A stretch of DNA of 15,920 nt from Planctomycetota bacterium (lineage in GTDB: Bacteria > Planctomycetota > UBA1135 > UBA2386), in contig JACKHZ010000022.1 in assembly GCA_020638735.1 (NCBI GenBank), positions 1 to 15,920 on the forward strand, in the 5' to 3' direction. The position numbers were made by a program, and so were the translations under genes. Position 1 is the first letter of the stretch, and every line of letters begins with the position of its first letter. The notes beneath the pieces are model-generated. The model was not told where the DNA came from, made no database searches, and was given only the letters and a program-made list of their open reading frames with translations. This document shows, piece by piece, positions 8,842 through 13,905 of the stretch.

Positions 8842-8845
8842 CTCC
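8842..8845 (-). promoter_or_regulatory. Ribosome-binding site deciding the cytochrome start
   Basis: On the minus strand this reads GGAG, with seven bases (CCCGACC) before the ATG at 8834. The alternative in-frame GTG at 8867 has no comparable site and lies inside a repeat that looks regulatory. This favours the shorter protein. Confidence 0.6.
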
Positions 8846-8860
8846 AGTGAAGTCCCTTAC

Positions 8861-8878
8861 GTGTCACGCAGTTGTCAC
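8861..8878 (+). promoter_or_regulatory. Candidate operator: two 7-bp direct repeats at 11-bp spacing
   Basis: Plus-strand GTGTCAC, four bases (GCAG), then TTGTCAC. Six of seven positions agree, and the copies are 11 bp apart, one helical turn. This is the layout of sites bound by OmpR/PhoB-type response regulators; the E. coli Pho box has CTGTCAT copies with the same 4-bp gap. The site lies 28-44 bases upstream of the cytochrome ATG, in the 121-bp gap after the kinase gene. It is enclosed by a 7-bp inverted repeat, CCAGTGA at 8844-8850 and TCACTGG at 8875-8881. The regulator is unknown. The repeat runs opposite to the gene, and no convincing -10/-35 pair is visible, so this is only a candidate. 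Confidence 0.35.
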
Positions 8879-8955
8879 TGGCTCGACAAGTTGGCAGAAG
8901 ACCCGGGCGTCACGGCGGGTGCCACGGTCGAGCGAAGCGCAACTACTCCGCGCCG

Positions 8956-10566
8956 CTATCGCCGGCGCGTCGCTTCGGGCAGGTGGCTGAGCAGCGCGCG
9001 GCGCAATGTGTCCATCCGCACCGGCTTCTCGAGGAAGCCGTTCATGCCGGCCGCCAGGGCGGACCGGCGATCGGCGTCGAAGGCCGCGGCGCTGAACGCG
9101 AGGATCGGCGCGCCGGCGCTGGGCCCGGCAGAGCGGCGGATGCTGCGCGTGGCCTCCAGGCCGTCCACCAGCGGCATCATCATGTCCATCAGGATGAGGT
9201 CGAACTGGCGTCCGGCCGTGATGTCGATGGCGGCCTGGCCGTCGCCGACGATCGTCGCCTGCACCCCGAGCTTGTCGAGCATGCGCGCGGCGATGCGCTG
9301 GTTGGTCAGGTCGTCGTCGACGACCAGCACGTGGGCGTTGGCGAAGCGTATCGCGGCTTCCTGTTCGGTGGTCGGCGCGCTCTGCGCGCGCGGCGGCGCG
9401 CACTCCTCGACGCCCAGCGTGAAGCGGAACCAGGTGCCCCCCGGGCCGGTGTTGACGAGGCGCACCTCGCCGCCGAGCGCGCGCGCCAGCTGCCGCGAGA
9501 TCGACAGGCCGAGACCGGTGCCGCCGAAGCGGCGGGTGGTGGTGCTGTCGCCCTGCACGAACGGCTCGAACAGGCGCGCCAGGTTCTGTTGCGGGATGCC
9601 CAGGCCGGTGTCGAGCACGTCGATGGTCAGCACGCCGTCGGCAGGGCCGGAGACCTGCACCGCGACCAGGCCCTCTTCGGTGAACTTGATCGCGTTGCCG
9701 ATCAGGTTGGCCAGCACCTGACGGGTCCGCTCGACGTCGAGCATGACGTGCAGCTCGCGCGGGCACTCGATGCGAAGCAGCAGCTCGACGCCGCGCTCGC
9801 GGGCGGCGGCGCGGAAGTGATCGACGATCTGCGTCATCGCCGTCGCCAGCGGCGTCGGGCTCGGCGCCAGCTCGATCTTGCCGGCCTCCAGTTTGGAGTA
9901 GTCGAGGATGTCGTTGACCAGCACCAGCAGCGAGCGGGCGCACAGGTCCATCGTCTCGAGGTTGTCGCGCTGCTCGCCGGACAGCGCGCTGTCGCGCAGC
10001 AGGTCGATCATCGCGCCGAAGCCGTTCAGCGGCGTGCGGATCTCGTGGCTCATCATGGCCAGGAACCGGGCCTTGGCGTCGGTCGCGGCGTGGGCGTCCG
10101 CGAGCGCGCCCTTCAGCTCGGCGCCGAGCTTGCGCGCGTCCTCGAGCGCGGTGCGCGTGGCCTGCATGCTGAGCAGCAGCTCCGGGGTGGCGTCGCTCGG
10201 CGCGAAGTCGGACAGCTGCAAGCCGCGGCGCTGGAAGTCGTCGATGTCGCGCACCACCGGGGAGCCGACGAAGGCGATGCGCCCGTCGCCGACCGCCAGG
10301 TTGTTGCCGCGCAGCTCCAGCTCGCCGCCGCGCGAGCGCAGCACGATGGTGGCGCGCGGATCGAGCGGCAGGTCGACGAAGCGCTTGCTGCGCCACGGGC
10401 GCACGACGTCGAGCGCCTCGTGCACGTCGTGCCCAGGCTGCAGCCGCAGGCGGCGGCCGAGCGCGCTGCCGAGCACCTGCAGGCGCCCGGCGGTGTCGAC
10501 GACGAACCCGAACGGTACGGCGACCGCGAAGTCAGCGTTCTCCAGCTCGATTCGTCCCGGGCTCAT
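8956..10566 (-). CDS. HNOBA-type hybrid histidine kinase with C-terminal receiver domain
   Basis: This 536-residue soluble sensor kinase has no membrane segment or signal peptide. Residues about 8-135 resemble HNOBA, the PAS-like domain that follows the haem domain in animal soluble guanylate cyclase. The matches include FGFVVD, VVRPW, ELRGNNLAV, GRIAFVGSPVVRD and GLQLSDFAPSDATPELLL. A signalling helix follows (about 135-165). The HisKA domain has MMSHEIRTPLN with phospho-acceptor H174. The ATPase domain has N-box NLIGNAIKF (N287/N291), G1 DTGLGI (319-324) and G2 GGTGLGL (348-354). The receiver domain (about 410-530) has acidic residues D417-D419, phospho-acceptor D461 in LMDMMMP and K514 in FLEKPV. 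All residues needed for autophosphorylation and phosphotransfer are present. The gene starts 4 nt after the H-NOX stop codon, so the two proteins are almost certainly made together, with H-NOX as the input module. A hybrid kinase usually needs an Hpt protein and a final regulator; neither is in the window. Confidence 0.93.
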   Translation of the reverse strand: MSPGRIELENADFAVAVPFGFVVDTAGRLQVLGSALGRRLRLQPGHDVHEALDVVRPWRSKRFVDLPLDPRATIVLRSRGGELELRGNNLAVGDGRIAFVGSPVVRDIDDFQRRGLQLSDFAPSDATPELLLSMQATRTALEDARKLGAELKGALADAHAATDAKARFLAMMSHEIRTPLNGFGAMIDLLRDSALSGEQRDNLETMDLCARSLLVLVNDILDYSKLEAGKIELAPSPTPLATAMTQIVDHFRAAARERGVELLLRIECPRELHVMLDVERTRQVLANLIGNAIKFTEEGLVAVQVSGPADGVLTIDVLDTGLGIPQQNLARLFEPFVQGDSTTTRRFGGTGLGLSISRQLARALGGEVRLVNTGPGGTWFRFTLGVEECAPPRAQSAPTTEQEAAIRFANAHVLVVDDDLTNQRIAARMLDKLGVQATIVGDGQAAIDITAGRQFDLILMDMMMPLVDGLEATRSIRRSAGPSAGAPILAFSAAAFDADRRSALAAGMNGFLEKPVRMDTLRRALLSHLPEATRRR

Positions 10567-10570
10567 CTGC

Positions 10571-11110
10571 TCATCGGACGCGGACCAGGAAGCGCTCGTG
10601 GTCCGAGCCGTCGGGTTCGAGGTGCTCGATCTCGAGGTCGACCGTGAAGCGCTTCGCCAGTCCGCGCAGCAGGCCGAGCACCATCGGCGCGAGGCCGGCG
10701 CGGTCGGAGCGGTAGTGCAACACGCTCGAGCCGTCGGGCCGCGGCTCCCGCTCGAAGCTCGGCGGCACCAGCTGCGGCATCGTCGCGCCGACGCGCGCGT
10801 GCATCGAGTCGAGGTTGTCCAGGAACTCCTCGAGCGTGTCGCCCATCATCGACAGCAGGCTGCCGTAGCCCTCGTCGATGGTGTAGACGGTCCAGTACTC
10901 GCCGAACGCTTCGAGCACCGCCGCCGCGTCGAGCTCGAGCTCCGCCGAGGCGGCGCCGACCAGCGCGTAGGTGATGGCGTCGTCGTACGCGTCCATGGCG
11001 ACGAAGTTCGTCTGCTGGAGCTCGGCGCGTTCGCAGATGCGGCGCCACTTGTCCTGGCCGAACTTCTCGACCACCAGCCCCTGGATCGCGCGATTGACCA
11101 GTCCGTACAT
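10571..11110 (-). CDS. H-NOX haem protein, predicted nitric-oxide sensor
   Basis: This 179-residue stand-alone HNOB/H-NOX domain protein begins MYGLVNRAIQGLVVEKFG, almost the guanylate cyclase beta-1 N-terminus. The proximal haem ligand is H104 in FLDNLDSMHARVG, aligning with H105 of human beta-1. The YxSxR haem-propionate motif is intact (Y133, S135, R137 in LHYRSDRAGL). The position matching the distal tyrosine of oxygen-binding bacterial H-NOX proteins appears to be M143. By the known tyrosine rule this predicts NO binding without stable O2 binding, though my alignment is by eye. Length fits the family (about 180-190). Translation starts at 11110 behind a strong purine-rich site. The partner is the HNOBA hybrid kinase 4 nt downstream. 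The protein should be cytoplasmic and should switch the kinase on or off when NO binds and the His-Fe bond breaks. Confidence 0.95.
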   Translation of the reverse strand: MYGLVNRAIQGLVVEKFGQDKWRRICERAELQQTNFVAMDAYDDAITYALVGAASAELELDAAAVLEAFGEYWTVYTIDEGYGSLLSMMGDTLEEFLDNLDSMHARVGATMPQLVPPSFEREPRPDGSSVLHYRSDRAGLAPMVLGLLRGLAKRFTVDLEIEHLEPDGSDHERFLVRVR

Positions 11111-11115
11111 CCTGT

Positions 11116-11126
11116 CTCCTCCCTCC
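11116..11126 (-). promoter_or_regulatory. Strong ribosome-binding site of the H-NOX gene
   Basis: The minus strand reads GGAGGGAGGAG, then ACAGG, then ATG. AGGAG lies five bases from the start codon. It is the best Shine-Dalgarno sequence in the window, where most starts have weak ones or none. It fixes the start at 11110 and suggests that the NO-sensing pair has its own well-translated transcript. Confidence 0.75.
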
Positions 11127-11202
11127 GTGGATCCAGGTCATCGGCCACCGGCCGGTCCGTCTGCACCCGGGCTCGGGGGCGGTGGCGGGGGCTTCGTCGA
11201 AC

Positions 11203-11219
11203 CGCCGGTCGCACCGGCG
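11203..11219 (-). terminator. GC hairpin after the dioxygenase gene, possible U-less terminator
   Basis: A perfect 7-bp stem, CGCCGGT with ACCGGCG, closes a 3-nt loop. It begins 13 nt past the dioxygenase stop codon on the minus strand. No run of T follows it. It may end or stabilise the oxidase-methyltransferase-dioxygenase transcript before the H-NOX gene, but it is not a classical intrinsic terminator. The rest of the 122-bp gap shows a 10-bp palindrome ACCGGCCGGT (11147-11156) and no recognisable promoter. Confidence 0.35.
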
Positions 11220-11232
11220 ATTCGGCACGGGC

Positions 11233-12180
11233 TCAGGTTCGCGGCGCCTGGACCCACATGCGCTGCAACCTACGGACATTGTCGGGCGTGTCGCGGTAGG
11301 CGGTGCGGTTGTGGGCCAGGATGCGGTTGTTCACCCACAGCACGTCGCCGCGCTCGAGCCGGAAGCGCAGCACGTGGTCGTCGCGCGTGAGCGCCTCGTC
11401 GAGCAGGTCGAGGGCGAGGCGTCGTGCGTCGCTCAGCGGCGCGCCGGCCTTCTGCTGTCCCACCTCGATCCAGTAGCGCATGTAACGGAACAGCACCCCG
11501 CCCGGCTCGTCGCACGGCGCGAACACCGGGAAGCGGTTCTGCAGCAGGTTGGCGGTCGTCTTCTCGACGCCGGGGGTGACGACGTCGCGCACCCACGGCT
11601 GTTCGAGCAGCGCCACCGCCGCCGGGTGCTCGGCGCGCAGCGCGTCGAGCGCGCGCAGCGCGTTCGCCACCAGGCTGTCCCCGCCCTGCGCGCTCGGCTC
11701 CTCACACAAGAGGCCGACGAAGTCCGGCACGACCCCGACCGCGCTGCTGTCGGTGTGAAAGCAGGTCTCGGCGTTGGTCATCGAGACCGGCACGGCCTGG
11801 GTCGTGTACGACGCGCCGCGATCGACGACGGGGTACAGGCGGCCGTACTGCAGCATCGGTTCACCCAGCGCGCAGCCGAGCGCGACGTAGGCGATGCGGC
11901 GCTGCTCCTCGTCCGGCAGCGCGTCGAGGCCGTGCAGCAGGCAGAGGCCGTCGCCGTTCAGCAGCTCGTTGCGCAGGTCGGCGCCGAACGCCGCGGTCGC
12001 CGGCATCGCCGCCGGTCGCCAGACGAACGTCGCGGCCGTCGCGTCCGGGTGCTCGCGCAGCCGTGCGTGCAGCTCGGCGAGCACCGCCGCCGGCAGCGTG
12101 CGGCGGTAGCGTTCGTCGCGGCGGAGGTCCGCCGCGGACCAGCGCAGGTCGCCGCGGAGCGCCGGCGCGACGGCGCTCAC
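11233..12180 (-). CDS. TauD/TfdA-family Fe(II)/2-oxoglutarate-dependent dioxygenase
   Basis: This 315-residue cytoplasmic oxygenase should use Fe(II), O2 and 2-oxoglutarate to hydroxylate or otherwise oxidise a small substrate. The iron-binding triad is visible: H142 and D144 in CFHTDSSAVG, and distal H290 in VNNRILAHNRTAYRD. The 2-oxoglutarate-binding arginine is R304 or R307 in RRLQRMWVQ. Other family-like parts are VPDFVGLLCEEPSAQGGDS (about 151-169) and RGDVLWVNNR (about 277-286). The general look is of the TauD / clavaminate-synthase-like group, which includes taurine dioxygenases and amino-acid hydroxylases; the substrate cannot be read from sequence. It starts with GTG at 12180, overlapping the methyltransferase stop codon in a GTGA, and has a good Shine-Dalgarno sequence just upstream. 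It is the last gene of the HDO-methyltransferase-dioxygenase operon, so its substrate is probably made or modified by those two enzymes. Confidence 0.9.
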   Translation of the reverse strand: MSAVAPALRGDLRWSAADLRRDERYRRTLPAAVLAELHARLREHPDATAATFVWRPAAMPATAAFGADLRNELLNGDGLCLLHGLDALPDEEQRRIAYVALGCALGEPMLQYGRLYPVVDRGASYTTQAVPVSMTNAETCFHTDSSAVGVVPDFVGLLCEEPSAQGGDSLVANALRALDALRAEHPAAVALLEQPWVRDVVTPGVEKTTANLLQNRFPVFAPCDEPGGVLFRYMRYWIEVGQQKAGAPLSDARRLALDLLDEALTRDDHVLRFRLERGDVLWVNNRILAHNRTAYRDTPDNVRRLQRMWVQAPRT

Positions 12181-12950
12181 GAGGTCACCTCGGCAGCCTT
12201 CTGCAGGCGGAAGGCGAGGTGCAGCGGCAGGTCACGCAACGGGCCGAACCACTCCGGATCGAGCGCGAGGTGCGCTTCGGTCGCGCGCAGCTCGGCGACC
12301 TCCGGCATGCGGTCGAAGCCCGCCGTCGCCAGCGCGGTGAAGTAGTCCTCTAGGTTCTTGTGCACGCTGCGCACCGGCACGTCCTTGCCGTCGCGGCGCC
12401 AGATGCGCCCTTCGAACTGGTGGTCGCGGCCCGAGAAGTAGCCCCTGCCCTCCGGCTCGAAGTAGAACGGCGCGCGCTTCTCACCGAGGAACGCCAGCGA
12501 CGGGTGGGGCACGGCGAACACGAATCGCCCGCCCGGCCGCAGCAGCCGGTGCACTTCCCGCATCGTGTGCCGCGTCGCTTCGAGGTCGAGGTAGTTGAAC
12601 AGGAACACCGCCACGACCAGGTCGAAGCTCGCGTCGCCGAGGTGGCGCAGGTCGCCGGCGTCGCCGGCCGAGTACTCGATGCCGAGCTGCTCCCTGGCCT
12701 CGCGCTGCTGCGCGGCGCGCACCATCTCCGGCGAGATGTCGATGCCGCGCAGTCGCTGCGCGCCGCGCTGCTTCAGCTGCCGCGCGAAGTAGCCTTCGCC
12801 GCAGCCGAGGTCGAGCACGTCGAGCGTGCGCACCGGTTCGCACCACTGCAGCAGGAACGGCCGCGCCGTGAAGTCGGACAGCAGGATCGGCTCGGTGCGC
12901 TGCCAGTCGTCGCTGGCGGTGTCGTAGAGCTGTTGCGTGGAGACGTTCAT
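12177..12950 (-). CDS. Class I SAM-dependent methyltransferase
   Basis: This 257-residue cytoplasmic methyltransferase has a Rossmann-like fold. Motif I VLDLGCGEGYF is at 45-55, the acidic end of beta-2 is GIDISPEMV (D71), motif II-like SAGDAGDL is at about 94-101, beta-4 is FDLVVAVFLFNYL, and LLRPGGRFVFAVPHPS is at about 136-151. Its N-terminus, YDTASDDWQRTEP, is typical of small-molecule methyltransferases. The acceptor (O, N, S or carboxylate) cannot be predicted. The ATG at 12950 overlaps the oxidase stop codon (ATGA), and its own stop overlaps the dioxygenase start (GTGA). The order oxidase, methyltransferase, dioxygenase on one transcript implies one pathway. There is no evident Shine-Dalgarno before the ATG, so translation probably depends on coupling. 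The frame stays open upstream, but that part is a shadow of the oxidase gene. Confidence 0.9.
   Translation of the reverse strand: MNVSTQQLYDTASDDWQRTEPILLSDFTARPFLLQWCEPVRTLDVLDLGCGEGYFARQLKQRGAQRLRGIDISPEMVRAAQQREAREQLGIEYSAGDAGDLRHLGDASFDLVVAVFLFNYLDLEATRHTMREVHRLLRPGGRFVFAVPHPSLAFLGEKRAPFYFEPEGRGYFSGRDHQFEGRIWRRDGKDVPVRSVHKNLEDYFTALATAGFDRMPEVAELRATEAHLALDPEWFGPLRDLPLHLAFRLQKAAEVTS
12185..12191 (-). promoter_or_regulatory. Ribosome-binding site supporting the GTG start of the dioxygenase
   Basis: Within the last codons of the methyltransferase gene the minus strand reads GAGGTGA, four bases before the GTG at 12180. This is a seven-base match to the anti-Shine-Dalgarno complement AAGGAGGTGATC. 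It supports the GTG start and coupled translation through the GTGA overlap. Confidence 0.6.
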
Positions 12951-13744
12951 GCCGGGTGCGCGAGTGAGGCGCCGCCGACGGCGCGGTCGAGGTGATCCCA
13001 GAAGCTGCAGCGCAGCGCCAGCGCGGTGCGCATGCCGCGGCGGAGGCCGGCCAACCCGGTTGGCGTGGCGGCGAGCTCGGCGGCGATCTCCATCAGGTCC
13101 TGCTGGTGCTGGTCGTCGACCAGGCAGTGCAGCTCGAAGAAGACGTATTGTTCGCGCTGCAGGGTGCCGACCGAGCGGATGCCGCGGAGCAGCTGCTGGT
13201 AGATCGGCTTGACGACGTGCTCGGTGCCGAGGCCGAGCGCGCCGACCGCCTCGGCGGCGGTCGCGTCCTGCAGGAAGTCGAGGAAGCGCGTGCGCCACGC
13301 GGCCGCGGCAGGGGTCGCCTGCGCCAGCTGGTCGGCGCCGACGTCGATCGCCGCGCAGAAGCGGCGGAACAGCTGCGGGTGCGGCACGCCGACCACGGTC
13401 GCCGGGTCGATGCCGACCTCGCGCAGCGACTGCTGGTCGTCGGCGTCGAGCTGGCCCTTCTCCTCCTCGAGGTTGCGCAGCAGCAGGCTGCGGTGCGCCG
13501 CTTCCGGCAGCCGCGAGATCACCGCCTCGAGGTAGCGCGGGAACCACGCCGCGTAGCCGCTGTACTCGATCGCGTAGCGCCGCATGGCGGCAGCCGGCGT
13601 CGGATACGAGCCGTCGGCGAAGCGCCGGAGGAACGCATGATGCACCGCGGGGTGGGCGTTCGCTTCGCGCACGAGCGGGGCGAGGAGGGCCTGCGGTTCC
13701 TGGTGGGAGTGTTGCGCCGGAACAGGGGGGAGGATGGCGGTCAT
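12947..13744 (-). CDS. Haem-oxygenase-like diiron oxidase (HDO; CADD/UndA/SznF-type)
   Basis: This 265-residue, probably all-helical protein resembles the iron-containing redox enzymes with a TENA/haem-oxygenase fold. Known members carry out oxidative cleavage or N-oxygenation (UndA 1-alkene formation, BesC, the SznF central domain, CADD in p-aminobenzoate synthesis). The six expected iron ligands can be placed: a Glu in NLEEEKG (93-95), H122 in VPHPQLFRRF, E175 in GLGTEHVVKP, and H206/D210/H213 in ELHCLVDDQHQQ. The HxxxDxxH spacing and the gaps H122-E175-H206 match those I recall for CADD (H88, E142, H174, D178, H181). The gap between the first Glu and H122 is about 20 residues longer. The ATG at 13744 is preferred because the extra 18 residues from an ATG at 13798 are a Pro-rich tail; neither start has a clear ribosome-binding site. 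It is the first gene of the three-gene operon. The reaction is unknown, and a PqqC/TenA-type protein is the alternative. Confidence 0.8.
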   Translation of the reverse strand: MTAILPPVPAQHSHQEPQALLAPLVREANAHPAVHHAFLRRFADGSYPTPAAAMRRYAIEYSGYAAWFPRYLEAVISRLPEAAHRSLLLRNLEEEKGQLDADDQQSLREVGIDPATVVGVPHPQLFRRFCAAIDVGADQLAQATPAAAAWRTRFLDFLQDATAAEAVGALGLGTEHVVKPIYQQLLRGIRSVGTLQREQYVFFELHCLVDDQHQQDLMEIAAELAATPTGLAGLRRGMRTALALRCSFWDHLDRAVGGASLAHPA

Positions 13745-13821
13745 CGAGGTCGGCGGTAGAGGTCCTGGGCGGAGGAGCGGGGGGCGACCCGTGCTCATCC
13801 GGCAGTACGCCTGCGTCTTAG

Positions 13822-13834
13822 TCCGGAATCCGGA
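13822..13834. promoter_or_regulatory. 13-bp perfect palindrome upstream of the oxidase operon
   Basis: TCCGGAATCCGGA is a perfect inverted repeat with one central base, 78-90 bases upstream of the oxidase ATG at 13744. It lies in the 161-bp gap that should hold the operon promoter. It cannot form an RNA hairpin, so if functional it would be a dimeric operator. No clear -10/-35 pair is visible, and in DNA this GC-rich short palindromes are common, so support is weak. Confidence 0.2.
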
Positions 13835-13905
13835 GCGAGACGGCGATGGCAGCGCAAGTTCCTGCCCAGCAGTCGGCTGCGACGATCGAGAATTCCACCG
13901 GGCGT

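Noticed and set aside
8835..8867. GTG start at 8867 for the cytochrome
   Set aside because: It adds eleven residues before a normal signal peptide, lacks a ribosome-binding site, and overlaps the putative operator; the ATG at 8834 has GGAG at a good distance.
8861..8878. Calling the direct repeat a genuine Pho box
   Set aside because: Only the spacing and the TGTCA core agree with the E. coli consensus, the repeat runs opposite to the gene, and there is no phosphate-related gene nearby.
5724..8990. A 1088-codon plus-strand frame across the cytochrome gene
   Set aside because: It is Arg/Ala/Val-rich shadow sequence. The minus strand carries nine CXXCH motifs in one frame.
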